A stretch of DNA of 64,000 nt from JAFKFH01 sp017307375 (lineage in GTDB: Bacteria > Pseudomonadota > Alphaproteobacteria > Ferrovibrionales > Ferrovibrionaceae). The notes beneath the pieces are model-generated. The model was not told the DNA's origin, ran no database searches, and worked only from the letters and a program-made list of their open reading frames with translations. Shown here in pieces: positions 1 through 8,607 of the stretch. The stretch is from contig OZ245874.1 in assembly GCA_965229335.1 (NCBI GenBank), positions 5,766,001-5,830,000 on the forward strand, read 5' to 3'. Both the position numbers and the translations under genes were made by a program. The stretch's first letter is position 1; the number at the start of each line of letters is the position of its first letter.

Positions 1-333
1 ACGATGAGCGCACCGGCCGATCGGGCGGTGTTCGAAGCCCCCGGATTCGGCGCCCGTTATCGCGCCTGCCTCGACGAAGGATTTGCCCAAGGGGCGGCGG
101 GCTATGCCCGCGATCTCGTGCTCACCTGGAACGACTGGCCGATGGCGCCCGAGGCCGTCGCCGCACCGGTGCAGCTCTGGTACGGGCGCCAGGATACAAG
201 CCCGGTGCATTCGCCCGATTTCGGCGCCACCCTGGCCCGCCGCCTGCCACGGGCGACGCTGAACGTCGTCGAGGATCAGGGCAGCGCGATCCTGTGGACC
301 CGCGCCCGCGACATCCTGGCAGGCTTGCGCTAG
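1..333 (+). CDS. alpha/beta hydrolase, C-terminal part (cut by window start)
   Basis: The reading frame is open from the first base to a TAG at 331-333, so the true start lies upstream of the window. The visible 110 residues look like the last third of an alpha/beta hydrolase. A strand ending VQLWYGRQDTSPVHS has the usual position of the acid residue (Asp in GRQD), and the C-terminal part EDQGSAILWTRARDIL sits where the catalytic His normally lies. The usual His is not obvious there (EDQGSA instead of GxGH), so the protein may be a degenerate or non-hydrolytic member. Substrate unknown. It ends 9 bases before the following AraC gene. Confidence 0.6.
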   Translation, partial: TMSAPADRAVFEAPGFGARYRACLDEGFAQGAAGYARDLVLTWNDWPMAPEAVAAPVQLWYGRQDTSPVHSPDFGATLARRLPRATLNVVEDQGSAILWTRARDILAGLR

Positions 334-342
334 GCTCGGCCG

Positions 343-1137
343 ATGTCGCGCGGCCAGTTCAGGATGCTCCGCTGCGCCCGGCCGGGCGTCGAGGCGGTCG
401 AGGCGGTCTCGGGCCACCGGTTCGCCCGTCACAGCCATGCCCAGTTCGGCATCGGCGTCATTCATCGCGGCGCCCAGAAATCGGCAAGCTGTCGCGGCCT
501 GGTCGAGGCCCGGGCCGGCGACGTGCTGATGGTCAATCCCGGCGAGGTGCATGACGGCGCGCCGATCGGCGACCAGGGCCGAGCCTGGCGCATGCTCTAT
601 TTCGATCCCGCCATCGTCGCCGCCGCCACCCGCGACATCACGCAGGGGCGGACCGGGACGTGCGAACTGGTAGACCCGGTGATGCACGACAGCCGCGTCG
701 CCGCACGGGCCGCCGCCTGCTTTGCCGCGATGACCGGCGACGCCGACGACGTCAGGCGCGACGAACTGCTGCTCGAGCTGATCGCTTCGGTCAGCCGGCC
801 GCGCGAGGCCGCCGGCATCGCACCCGGCCCGATCCTGCCCGCCCGGCAGCGCATCGACGACGATCCGGCCGCGGCGGTGACGCTGGAAGAACTCGGGCGG
901 CTTTGCCAGCTCAGCCGCTTCCAGTTGATCCGCGCCTTCATGCGTGCCACCGGGCTGACCCCGCATGCCTACATCATCCAGCGCCGCATCGACCTCGCCC
1001 GGCGGCTGATCGGCGGCGGCCTGACGCTGGCCGAGGCGGCGGCCGACAGCGGCTTTGCCGACCAGAGCCACATGACCCGCGCCTTCGCCGCCCGATACGG
1101 CATCTCGCCCGGCGCCTATGCCGCCGCGGTGGCCTGA
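343..1137 (+). CDS. AraC family transcriptional regulator
   Basis: A 264-residue protein. The N-terminal half is a cupin-like sensor domain (HRFARHSHAQFGIG near residues 26-40). The C-terminal 100 residues carry two helix-turn-helix motifs of the AraC/XylS type (LEELGRLCQLSRFQLIRAF, then LAEAAADSGFADQSHMTRAF), followed by the usual YGISPGAY ending. The next gene, 56 bases downstream on the same strand, is a DMT exporter. A cupin-AraC regulator followed by an EamA or LysE-type exporter is a common pair, so this regulator probably controls that exporter. The effector is unknown. Confidence 0.9.
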   Translation: MSRGQFRMLRCARPGVEAVEAVSGHRFARHSHAQFGIGVIHRGAQKSASCRGLVEARAGDVLMVNPGEVHDGAPIGDQGRAWRMLYFDPAIVAAATRDITQGRTGTCELVDPVMHDSRVAARAAACFAAMTGDADDVRRDELLLELIASVSRPREAAGIAPGPILPARQRIDDDPAAAVTLEELGRLCQLSRFQLIRAFMRATGLTPHAYIIQRRIDLARRLIGGGLTLAEAAADSGFADQSHMTRAFAARYGISPGAYAAAVA

Positions 1138-1193
1138 AGCCATCTGCAATCCCGTTCAAGACGGCAGGGGCCCGGCCGCCCTATCCCTGCCCC

Positions 1194-2069
1194 ATGACAC
1201 CGAAGATGCAGGGCTATCTCTATCTCGCGCTGGCCATGGCGCTGGTCGGTTCGACCGTCGTCGCCAGCAAGGTGATCGCCGCCGGCCTGCCGCCGTTCAC
1301 CGCGACCGCGCTGCGGCTGGCGCTGGCCCTGCCCTGTTTCGTGCTGCTGATGCGGCGCGCCGGGGTCAGCCTGCCGCGCCCGGACCGGCGCGACGGCCTG
1401 CTGCTGCTTGTGCAGGCGACGGCCGGCAGCGTCGGCTACACCACGCTGCTGATCGCCGGGCTGACCCTGACCTCGGCCACCGATGGCGGGGTCATCGTCG
1501 GCACCCTGCCGGTGGTCTCGGCAGCGGTCGCCATCCTGGTGCTGGGCGAGCGGCCGCGGCCCTCGGTGCTGGCCGCGATCGCGCTGGCGGCCGGCGGCGT
1601 GCTGGCCATTACCCTGCAGCCCGGCGGCGATGGCCAGCGCTCGGCCCTCGGCAACGTGCTGATCGTCGGCGCGGTGATCTGCGAGGGACTGTTCATCCTG
1701 CTGAACAAGCGGTTGCGCCGGGAAATCCCGCCCTTGGCCCAGTCGACCGTCATGACCGGGCTGGGCCTGCTGGTCGCGCTGGTGCCGGCCGTGCTGGAAC
1801 AACCCTGGACCGCGTCGTTCGACGCGGCGACGGCCTGGGCGATCGTCTACTACGCCCTGGTCCCGACGGTCGGCGGCTACCTGCTGTGGTATGCCGGCGC
1901 CGCCCGGGTCAGCGGGGCCGAGGCCGCCTTGTTCACCGCGGTCGCGCCGGTAGCCGCCGTGACGCTCGCCTTCTCCGTGCTGGGCGAGCCGATCGGGCTG
2001 AACCAGGCGCTCGGCGTCGGGCTGGTGCTGGTGGCGGTATTCAGCCTGGCGGCGAGGAAAACGGGGTGA
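1194..2069 (+). CDS. DMT family (EamA) transporter
   Basis: A 291-residue integral membrane protein with about ten hydrophobic segments arranged as two EamA repeats. The second repeat starts near GNVLIVGAVICEGLFILLNK. Proteins of this drug/metabolite transporter family usually export metabolites or toxic compounds across the inner membrane. The ATG at 1194 gives the normal family length and starts right before the first membrane helix; longer in-frame extensions run back into the AraC gene and look like shadow sequence. Likely controlled by the AraC gene upstream. Substrate cannot be told from sequence. Confidence 0.85.
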   Translation: MTPKMQGYLYLALAMALVGSTVVASKVIAAGLPPFTATALRLALALPCFVLLMRRAGVSLPRPDRRDGLLLLVQATAGSVGYTTLLIAGLTLTSATDGGVIVGTLPVVSAAVAILVLGERPRPSVLAAIALAAGGVLAITLQPGGDGQRSALGNVLIVGAVICEGLFILLNKRLRREIPPLAQSTVMTGLGLLVALVPAVLEQPWTASFDAATAWAIVYYALVPTVGGYLLWYAGAARVSGAEAALFTAVAPVAAVTLAFSVLGEPIGLNQALGVGLVLVAVFSLAARKTG

Positions 2070-2097
2070 AGGACGGCCCCCCGGAGCGATGGAACGG

Positions 2098-2691
2098 TCA
2101 GAACGGCCGCCGGGCCTTCAGCGCGGCCGACAGCGTACCGTCGTCGAGATAGTCGAGTTCGCCGCCGACCGGCACGCCGTGGGCGAGGCCGGTGACCTGC
2201 ACGCCCAGCGGCCGCAGGCGGTCCATCAGGTAATGGGCCGTCGTCTGCCCCTCGACGGTGGCGTTGGTCGCCAGCACCACTTCGCGCACGGTGCCGGCCG
2301 CGACCCGGCCGATCAGCGGCTCGATATTCAGGTCATCGGGGCCGATGCCGTCGAGCGCCGAGAGCGTGCCGCCGAGCACATGGTAGCGGCCGCGATGGGC
2401 GCCCGCGCGCTCCAGCGCCCAGAGGTCGCCGACCTCCTCGACCACCACCACGACCGAGGGATCGCGGGCCGGATCGGCGCAGATCGCGCAGGGGTCGAGC
2501 GCATCGAGATTGCCGCAGGTCGAACAGGGGCGCACCGCCGCGGCCGCAGCGCTCATCGCCTCGGCCAGCGGGCGCATCAGCCCGTCGCGCTTCTTGATCA
2601 GCTGCAGCACCGCGCGCCGGGCCGAACGCGGCCCCAGCCCGGGCAGCTTGGCCATCAGCTGGATCAGCCGTTCGATCTCCTGTCCGGCCAC
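2098..2691 (-). CDS. recR: recombination protein RecR
   Basis: A 197-residue RecR, the usual length. It shows the helix-hairpin-helix start (LIQLMAKLPGLGPRSARRAVLQL), the four-cysteine zinc finger (CSTCGN...DPCAIC, residues about 56-72) and a Toprim domain (VVVVEEVGDLWALER). RecR works with RecO and RecF to load RecA on gapped DNA. It is the third gene of the dnaX-YbaB-recR cluster on the minus strand, 10 bases after the YbaB gene, an arrangement conserved across many proteobacteria. Confidence 0.97.
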   Translation of the reverse strand: MAGQEIERLIQLMAKLPGLGPRSARRAVLQLIKKRDGLMRPLAEAMSAAAAAVRPCSTCGNLDALDPCAICADPARDPSVVVVVEEVGDLWALERAGAHRGRYHVLGGTLSALDGIGPDDLNIEPLIGRVAAGTVREVVLATNATVEGQTTAHYLMDRLRPLGVQVTGLAHGVPVGGELDYLDDGTLSAALKARRPF

Positions 2692-2701
2692 GAAGCGGCG
2701 C

Positions 2702-3025
2702 TCAGAACGGCAGCTTGAAACCCGGGGGCAGCGGCAGGCCGCCGGTCAGCGAGCTCATCTCTTCCTGCATCTGCGCCTCGACCTTGCGCTTGGCATCGGC
2801 ATGGGCCGCGACGATCAGGTCCTCCAGCACCTCGACCTCGGCCGGATCCACCGCCGCGCGATCGAGCTTCAGCTTCTTCATCTCGCCCTTGCCGTTCAGC
2901 GTCACCCGGACCATGCCGCCGCCGGCAACGCCCTCGATCTCGCGGGTTTCGAGCTTGGCCTGCATCTCCTGCATGCGGGCCTGCATCTCCTGGGCCTGCT
3001 TCATCAGGTTGCCGAGGTTCTTCAT
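2702..3025 (-). CDS. YbaB/EbfC family nucleoid-associated protein
   Basis: A 107-residue protein with the YbaB/EbfC signature: a methionine- and glutamine-rich N-terminal helix (LGNLMKQAQEMQARMQEMQAKL), the VAGGGMVRVTLNGKGEMKKLKLD core, and a C-terminal helix ending in GLPLPPGFKLPF. Family members form dimers that bind DNA and compact the nucleoid. It sits between dnaX (6 bases upstream) and recR (10 bases downstream), so the three genes are almost surely co-transcribed. Confidence 0.95.
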   Translation of the reverse strand: MKNLGNLMKQAQEMQARMQEMQAKLETREIEGVAGGGMVRVTLNGKGEMKKLKLDRAAVDPAEVEVLEDLIVAAHADAKRKVEAQMQEEMSSLTGGLPLPPGFKLPF

Positions 3026-3031
3026 GGGAAA

Positions 3032-4777
3032 TCAGTCCTCCAACAAGTCGATCTCGTCATCCTCGACCGGCGGGGCCGCGGCCAGCGCATCCTCCACCTC
3101 GGCGAGGCTTTCGGGGGTTTCGGGCTTCAACGGTTTCACCGACACCATCTCGATGCCGGGGAATGCCGCCAGAACGGCCTGGACCGCCGGATGGTTCAGG
3201 GCCGCCTCGCGCTTGCGCGCGCTTTCGTCGGCCATGACCTCGCCGAGCGTCGGATTGCCGCGTTCCTCCGACAGCGCCACCACCCAGGTCTGGCCGGTCC
3301 AGTCGCGCAGGCGCTGGGCCAGGTCGTTGCCCAACGTGCGGGGGGCGGCGGCGGTCGGGCGCAGTTCGAGCCGCCCCTGCTCGAAACGCACCAGGTGGAC
3401 ATGGTTGACCAGGGTATTGACCAGCAGCGCGGCATTCTTCTGCCGCGCCAGCTCGACCAGCGCCGGATAATCCTTCAGCACCATCGTCGGCGCCGCGGCC
3501 GGCGCGACGGCCGCGGCAGGCTGTGCCTGCATCCGCGGCACCACCGACAGCGCCGCCGACGCCCCGCCGGACGGGCCGCGCGGCGCCGCCGGGCCGGCGC
3601 CGGGCGCGGCACCCTGGCCCTGCAGCTGGCGGATCAGGTCGGCCGGCCCCGGCAGATCGGCGGCATAGGCCAGGCGCACCAGCACCATTTCGGCGGCCGC
3701 GATGGCCGAGGGCGCCACCCTTGCCTCGCCCAGGCCCTTCAGCAGCATCTGCCAGGTTCGCGACAACACCGGCATCGACAGCGAACGGGCCAGCTCGCGG
3801 GCCCGCGCCCGCTCGGTCTCGGCCGCGGTGACGTCGTCGACCGCGTCGGGGGCGACCTTGATGCGGGTCAGCCAATGGGTCAGTTCGAGCAGGTCCTGGA
3901 TCACGGCCAGCGGATCGGCGCCGCGGTCGTACTGGGTGCGCAGCGCCGCCAGCGCCTCGGCGATCTGGCCCTTCATCACCAGGTCGAACAGGTCGACGAC
4001 CTGGCCGCGATCGGCCAGGCCGAGCATGTCGCGCACCTGGTCGGCCGAAATCGCGCCGGCGCCATGGGCGATCGCCTGGTCGAGCAGCGACAGGCCGTCG
4101 CGCACCGACCCTTCGGCCGCCCGCGCCAGCAGGGCCAGCGCCTCGGGCGCGACCTCGGCGTGCTCCTGCCCGGCGACCCAGCCGAGATGCCGGATCATCG
4201 TCTCGGCATCGAGCCGGCGCAGGTCGAATCGCTGGCAGCGCGACAGCACGGTGATCGGCACCTTGCGGATCTCGGTGGTGCAGAACACGAACTTCACATG
4301 CTCGGGCGGTTCCTCCAGCGTCTTCAGCAGCGCGTTGAACGCCGCCGTCGACAGCATGTGGACCTCGTCGAGGATATAGACCTTGTAACGGGCCTGGACC
4401 GGCAGGTAGCGCACCCCGTCGATCAGGTCGCGGATGCCGTCGACACCGGTCCGGCTGGCGGCATCCATCTCGATCACGTCGGGGTGGCGATCCTCGGCGA
4501 TGCCGATGCAGTTGGCACAGACGCCGCAGGGGCTGGTGGTCGCCCCGCCCTGCCCGTCCGGACCGATGCAGTTGAGGCCGCGGGCGATGATGCGCGCGGT
4601 GGTGGTCTTGCCGATGCCGCGCACGCCGGTCAGCACAAAGGCCTGGGCGACCCGGCCCGAGGCGATGGCGTTCGTCAGGGTGCGGACCAGCGCTTCCTGC
4701 CCCACCAGGGCGGAGAAATCGGCCGGGCGGTATTTCCGCGCCAGCACGCGATAGGGCATCGTCGTCGCGTCGGTCAT
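3032..4777 (-). CDS. dnaX: DNA polymerase III subunit gamma/tau
   Basis: A 581-residue clamp-loader ATPase. The Walker A motif GVRGIGKTTTAR lies near residues 51-62, followed by a zinc module with cysteines in LNCIG and CGVCANC, the DEVH Walker B (YILDEVHML) and the sensor region FVFCTTEIRKVP. After about residue 370 comes an Ala/Pro-rich linker and a divergent tau-like C-terminus that would contact the polymerase and helicase. The length fits tau. I saw no A-run typical of the E. coli frameshift, so a separate gamma form is not indicated. First gene of the dnaX-YbaB-recR operon. Confidence 0.97.
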   Translation of the reverse strand: MTDATTMPYRVLARKYRPADFSALVGQEALVRTLTNAIASGRVAQAFVLTGVRGIGKTTTARIIARGLNCIGPDGQGGATTSPCGVCANCIGIAEDRHPDVIEMDAASRTGVDGIRDLIDGVRYLPVQARYKVYILDEVHMLSTAAFNALLKTLEEPPEHVKFVFCTTEIRKVPITVLSRCQRFDLRRLDAETMIRHLGWVAGQEHAEVAPEALALLARAAEGSVRDGLSLLDQAIAHGAGAISADQVRDMLGLADRGQVVDLFDLVMKGQIAEALAALRTQYDRGADPLAVIQDLLELTHWLTRIKVAPDAVDDVTAAETERARARELARSLSMPVLSRTWQMLLKGLGEARVAPSAIAAAEMVLVRLAYAADLPGPADLIRQLQGQGAAPGAGPAAPRGPSGGASAALSVVPRMQAQPAAAVAPAAAPTMVLKDYPALVELARQKNAALLVNTLVNHVHLVRFEQGRLELRPTAAAPRTLGNDLAQRLRDWTGQTWVVALSEERGNPTLGEVMADESARKREAALNHPAVQAVLAAFPGIEMVSVKPLKPETPESLAEVEDALAAAPPVEDDEIDLLED

Positions 4778-4837
4778 GCGGCTCGCCGGTCGGTGCTGGA
4801 CGACAAGATCAGGCGGCTTGCAAGAAGCGCCGATCGA

Positions 4838-4943
4838 AGGTGGGAGGCTGGCGACGACCCGAACCGAAACTCGTTACGGCTGCTTCCTTCCGGACCTGAC
4901 CGGGTTGGCGAGGAGCCCGTCCATCACCAACCTCCCGGCCCCT
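4838..4943 (-). ncRNA. ffs: small signal recognition particle RNA (4.5S type)
   Basis: On the minus strand this segment has the universally conserved SRP domain IV stretch (GGAAGGAAGCAGCC at about 4878-4891), embedded in the usual GTCAGGTCC...GTAACGAG context. The two ends can form a closing helix: GGGAGGTTGGTGA at the 5' side pairs over 13 positions with TCGCCAGCCTCCC at the 3' side, G-U pairs included. This is the scaffold RNA that binds Ffh for co-translational membrane targeting. It lies just upstream of dnaX on the same strand, a common alphaproteobacterial position. Ends are accurate to a few bases only. Confidence 0.93.
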
Positions 4944-4953
4944 ATATCGGGCC

Positions 4954-6210
4954 TCAAGGCCTGGAGTGCAAGTGGAGAATGCGCAAGCCCCAGAGGCCCG
5001 CGAGCCCGACCACGGCCGAGGCCATCAGGTACCAGGCCGGGGCGGCCGCGACGCCCGAGGCCTGCACCGCCCAAGTGGCGACCAACGGCCCGACCCCGCC
5101 GAACAGCGCGAAGGCGAGGTTGTAGGCCAGTGCGATCCCCGAGAATCGCAGCGCGGCGGGAAACAGCGCCGTCAGCATCGCCGGAAATGCGCCGAACATC
5201 AGGGCCGAGGGGATCGCCGCCAGCAGCAGCGGGACGACCGGATCGATGCCGGTCGCCAACCATCGGTAGAACGGCCAGCTCAAGACCAGCGTGATGACGG
5301 CGGCGAGCGCCAGTTCGGCCGGGCGCAGGCCGCGGTCGCCGATCCAGCCCGCCAGGCCGATGCCCAGCGCCCAGACCAGCACGCCGAGGCTGGTGGCGGC
5401 CGTGGCGACCTGCGGGTCGGTGCCGACGATATGGATCAGCCAGGCCGGCATCTGCAGATAGACGACGCCGAGCAGCGCCGCCGGCAGTGCGGTCAGCGCC
5501 ATGCCAGTCAGCAGGGCCGGGCCATGGCCGCGCACCACCTCGGCCAGCGGCAGGCGCGCCGCCGTGGCCGCGGCGAAGGCCGGGGTTTCCTCCAGCCGGT
5601 GCTGCAGCAGATAGCTGGCAAAGCCGAAGAGCCCGGCGAGTGCATAGGCGATCCGCCAGCCCCACGCGGCGACGGCATCGGGCGTCAGGGCGGCGTGCAG
5701 GCCGAGGCTGACGGCATTGCCGAGCAGCAGCCCCAGTTCGATCAGCATGAAGACGAGGCCGCAGGCCAGGCCCCGGCGCAGCGGCAGGAATTCCGAGACG
5801 AAGGTGATGGTGCCCGGGATCTGCCCGCCGATCGTCAACCCTTGCAGGATGCGCAGGGCGATGAAACCGACGGTCGCGGCCGCGCCCAGCTCGGCGTGGC
5901 CGGGCAAGGCGGCGATGCCGAAGGCGGCGAAGGCGCCGAGCCACAGCGACAGCAGCATCGCCCTGCGCCGGCCGAAACGGTCGCCGAGATGGCCGAAGAC
6001 GATCCCGCCGATCGGCCGGACCAGATAGCTGACCGCGAACAGCAGATAGGTCTGCAACAGCGAGGCAAGATCGTCGCCGGCCGGAAAGAACACCGGCCCG
6101 ATCACGCCCGCGAAGACGGCGAAGATCGCAAAATCGTAGAAGTCCAGCCCCGAGCCGAGGCTGGAATAGAGGATGATGCGCCAGTCGCCTGGCTGCCGCT
6201 GCGCGGTCAT
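4954..6210 (-). CDS. MFS transporter, metabolite:H+ symporter (MHS) type
   Basis: A 418-residue, twelve-helix major facilitator. The loop 2-3 motif GHLGDRFGRRRAML and the start GSGLDFYDFAIFAVFAGVIGPVFF are typical of the MHS group (citrate, proline/betaine, shikimate-type proton symporters). An ATG at 6210 gives a normal cytoplasmic N-terminus (MTAQRQPGDW); the frame stays open further upstream but overlaps the TetR gene. It ends about 10 bases from the SRP RNA. The TetR gene immediately upstream on the same strand may control it. The transported compound cannot be determined. Confidence 0.88.
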   Translation of the reverse strand: MTAQRQPGDWRIILYSSLGSGLDFYDFAIFAVFAGVIGPVFFPAGDDLASLLQTYLLFAVSYLVRPIGGIVFGHLGDRFGRRRAMLLSLWLGAFAAFGIAALPGHAELGAAATVGFIALRILQGLTIGGQIPGTITFVSEFLPLRRGLACGLVFMLIELGLLLGNAVSLGLHAALTPDAVAAWGWRIAYALAGLFGFASYLLQHRLEETPAFAAATAARLPLAEVVRGHGPALLTGMALTALPAALLGVVYLQMPAWLIHIVGTDPQVATAATSLGVLVWALGIGLAGWIGDRGLRPAELALAAVITLVLSWPFYRWLATGIDPVVPLLLAAIPSALMFGAFPAMLTALFPAALRFSGIALAYNLAFALFGGVGPLVATWAVQASGVAAAPAWYLMASAVVGLAGLWGLRILHLHSRP

Positions 6211-6221
6211 CGCGGCAGCAC

Positions 6222-6875
6222 TCACCGCGGCAGGACCTGGCGGACCAGCATCAGCATCTCGTCGACCGCACCGGCATCGCCGGAAAGATGCTTGATCAGG
6301 CAATGCTGGAACAGGCCGTCGACGGCTGCATACATCACGGGCGGCGGCAGGGCGACCGGCTTGCCGGCCAGCTCGGCAAAACGGCTGACGATCCGCCAGA
6401 CCATGCTCTCCAGGCTGCGGTCGATCGCGGCGACGTCGTCGCGAAAGCACGGCTCGAACAGGGCCTGCGCGCGCAGGTCGTACCAGAGCCGGTGCATCGG
6501 CGCCTCGTCGCGCAGCGTCCTTGCGAGGCTGTCGAGAAAACCGCGCTCGAGTTCCTCATAGGTCATGGCGTCGGCGGTGATCTGGTCGTAACGCGTCACG
6601 CAGCGGGCCTTGTACTGGCGCACGCAGGCGGTGATCAGGTCGACCTTGTCGGTAAAATAGTAGTGCAGGACACCGTGGGAGAAGACCGAGTTCTGGGCGA
6701 TGTCGCGCAGCGAGGTGCGCGCATAGCCGAGGGTAGACAGCGTCTGCAGGGCGGCTTCGGCCAGTTCGGCCCGCCGCTCCGCGGCCTTTTCGGCGGCGCC
6801 GGCCTTGAGCACACCCCGGGGTGACGAGCCTCGGCGCGAATTCCTCACCGGTTTACGCGCCGCAGCGATTGTCAC
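6222..6875 (-). CDS. TetR family transcriptional regulator (GTG start)
   Basis: A roughly 217-residue regulator. The N-terminal TetR helix-turn-helix (LGYARTSLRDIAQNSVFSHGVLHYYFTDKVDLI) is clear, followed by an all-helical ligand domain. I chose the GTG at 6875 because an AAAGGG ribosome-binding sequence lies 6 bases upstream on the minus strand and no ATG fits before the HTH. The basic N-terminal extension is about 45 residues before the HTH core. It ends 11 bases before the MHS transporter, so the two form a likely regulator-transporter operon. Confidence 0.85.
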   Translation of the reverse strand: MTIAAARKPVRNSRRGSSPRGVLKAGAAEKAAERRAELAEAALQTLSTLGYARTSLRDIAQNSVFSHGVLHYYFTDKVDLITACVRQYKARCVTRYDQITADAMTYEELERGFLDSLARTLRDEAPMHRLWYDLRAQALFEPCFRDDVAAIDRSLESMVWRIVSRFAELAGKPVALPPPVMYAAVDGLFQHCLIKHLSGDAGAVDEMLMLVRQVLPR

Positions 6876-6928
6876 CTGATACCCTTTGCCTGCTCGGGTT
6901 CCGGGCAATCGAATAGCATGAAATTCGC

Positions 6929-6950
6929 GGGGCCGCCAAGGGGCGGCCCC
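6929..6950 (-). terminator. hairpin after the azoreductase gene
   Basis: GGGGCCGCC and GGCGGCCCC form a 9-bp stem around a 4-base loop, 15 bases past the azoreductase stop codon. The following T-tract is poor (GCGAATTTC), so termination may be weak. Confidence 0.55.
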
Positions 6951-6964
6951 GGCATAACGCAGCG

Positions 6965-7576
6965 TCAGGCGGCCTTCAGCTCGCCGATGCCGGCGCGGGC
7001 CGCGCCGATCGCCTGCTCGCGCTGTTCCGGCCCGTAATTGACGCCTTCGGCACGGATATAGTCGAGATCGGTGATGCCGAAGAAGCCGAACACGGCCCGC
7101 AGATAGGGCTCCTGATGGTCGATGGCCGCGCCGGGGCCGCTGGAATAGATGCCGCCGCGCGACGAGGCGATGATCACCTTCTTGCCGCCGGCCAGGCCTT
7201 CCGGGCCCTTCTCGGTGTAGTTGAACGTCTTGCCCTTGACCGCGACGCGGTCGATCCACGCCTTGAGTTGGCTCGACACCGAGAAATTGTACATCGGCGC
7301 GCCGATGACGACGACGTCGGCCGACAGGAACTCGTCCATCAGCGCGGCGCCGAGATCGAGATCGGCCTGCGCCTCGGCGCTGCGCTGATCGGCAGGCTGC
7401 ATGCCCGCCGCGAGATAGGCACCCGAGAGATGCGGCACCGGCTCGGCCGCGAGGTCGCGATAGATCACGCGGGCCGCGGGATTCTCGGCCTTCAGGCGCG
7501 CGACGATCTCGGCCGACAGCAGCCGGCTGACCGAACCCTGGCCCAGGATGCTCGAATCGAGATGGAGGATGTTCAT
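6965..7576 (-). CDS. azoR: FMN-dependent NADH-azoreductase
   Basis: A 203-residue flavodoxin-fold enzyme. The start MNILHLDSSILGQGSVSRLL and the motif APMYNFSVSSQLKAWIDRV, followed by SSRGGIYSSG, are characteristic of AzoR-type azoreductases and quinone reductases. These enzymes use NADH and FMN to reduce quinones and azo compounds by two electrons. The ATG at 7576 follows a GGACC-like sequence. It is transcribed divergently from a LysR gene that starts 100 bases away, so that regulator is the likely controller, responding perhaps to quinones or electrophiles. Confidence 0.93.
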   Translation of the reverse strand: MNILHLDSSILGQGSVSRLLSAEIVARLKAENPAARVIYRDLAAEPVPHLSGAYLAAGMQPADQRSAEAQADLDLGAALMDEFLSADVVVIGAPMYNFSVSSQLKAWIDRVAVKGKTFNYTEKGPEGLAGGKKVIIASSRGGIYSSGPGAAIDHQEPYLRAVFGFFGITDLDYIRAEGVNYGPEQREQAIGAARAGIGELKAA

Positions 7577-7614
7577 CGGATTTGGTCCTTGCGTTGACGA
7601 TCGCGATGAACATA

Positions 7615-7685
7615 GTTCCGGGACAATCATTCGATTAGATGGCTGAACTCGAACATATCGTTCCAATAATGGGACAATGATGCGG
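7615..7685. promoter_or_regulatory. repeated element in azoreductase/LysR divergent promoter
   Basis: Two similar blocks lie in the 100-base divergent region. Each has GTTCC followed by GGGACAAT, and the 14 bases from 7620 (GGGACAATCATTCG) and from 7671 (GGGACAATGATGCG) match at 12 positions. The second copy overlaps the LysR start codon, so binding there could repress the regulator's own translation or transcription. This is a candidate LysR-type operator pair, inferred from repetition and position only. Confidence 0.4.
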
Positions 7686-8582
7686 GACCTGAACGATCTG
7701 GCCTATTTCGCCGCCGTCGTGCGCCATCGCGGCTTCGCCGCCGCCGCCCGGGCCCTGAACGTGCCGAAATCGACCTTGAGCCGGCGGATCAGCCGGCTTG
7801 AGGACCAGCTCGGCGTCAGGCTGCTGGAGCGTTCGACCCGGCGTTTCCGCGTCACCGAGGTCGGCCAGGAGTATCTCCGCCATTGCGAGGCGCTGGTGGC
7901 TGAGGCGGAGGCCGCCGACGACGTCGCCGCCCGCGGCCAGTCGGAGCCGCAGGGCCTGGTCCGCATCGCCAGTCCGATCGGCTTCACCCAGGTGCTGGCG
8001 CTGGCCCTGCCCGACTTCCTGCGCCGCCATCCCAAGATGCGGATCCAGGTGCTGTCGTCGAACCGCCCGGTCGATCTGATCGGCGAGCGCGTCGATATCG
8101 CCATCCGCGTGCGCCGCCGGCTCGACGCCGACCCGACCCTGACGATGCGGGTGCTGGGGCATGGCCGCGGCCTGTTGGTCGCAAGCCCCGGCTTCGTCGC
8201 CCGCCACGGCATGCCGGAAACGCCGGCCGATCTGGCCGGATTGCCGACGATCGCCCATCACGAGGAACCCGGGGAAGCCATCTGGCGGCTCTACGCGCCG
8301 GACGGATCGGAGCACATGCTGCATCATGTGCCGGTGCTGTCCTCGGGCGACTTTCCGGTGCTGATGCAGGGGGTGCTGGAAGGCTTCGGCATCGCCGAAC
8401 TGCCCGAGCAGCTGGTGCGCGAACCGTTGCGCGACGGCCGGCTGGTCGAACTCTTCCCCGGCTGGCATACCGGCGAGGGTACGCTGCATCTCGTCTTCAC
8501 CTCGCGCCGCGGCATGCTGCCGGCGGTGCGCGCGACCCTCGACTTCCTCGCCCCGCTGCTGACGCCCACGGTTGCGGCGTGA
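7677..8582 (+). CDS. LysR family transcriptional regulator
   Basis: A 301-residue LysR protein. The N-terminal winged HTH reads MRDLNDLAYFAAVVRHRGFAAAARALNVPKSTLSRRISRLE (in two parts here: MRDLNDLAYFAAVV and GFAAAARALNVPKSTLSRR), followed by a periplasmic-binding-protein-like effector domain (GLVRIASPIGF...). It is divergent from azoR. The SRRISRLEDQLGVRLLERSTRRF hallmark groups it with regulators that commonly sit next to quinone or nitro-reductase genes. Two possible ATGs overlap at 7677 and 7680. Confidence 0.92.
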   Translation: MMRDLNDLAYFAAVVRHRGFAAAARALNVPKSTLSRRISRLEDQLGVRLLERSTRRFRVTEVGQEYLRHCEALVAEAEAADDVAARGQSEPQGLVRIASPIGFTQVLALALPDFLRRHPKMRIQVLSSNRPVDLIGERVDIAIRVRRRLDADPTLTMRVLGHGRGLLVASPGFVARHGMPETPADLAGLPTIAHHEEPGEAIWRLYAPDGSEHMLHHVPVLSSGDFPVLMQGVLEGFGIAELPEQLVREPLRDGRLVELFPGWHTGEGTLHLVFTSRRGMLPAVRATLDFLAPLLTPTVAA

Positions 8583-8607
8583 CCTGCAGCCGGGGCAGGA
8601 TGACGGC

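Noticed and set aside
3032..4777. Programmed frameshift in dnaX producing a gamma subunit
   Set aside because: No run of A residues with a following hairpin was seen on the coding strand.
2510..5125. An 871-codon open frame on the plus strand across recR, YbaB, dnaX and ffs
   Set aside because: Opposite to well-recognised genes and low-complexity in composition (Arg, Gln, His, Gly rich).
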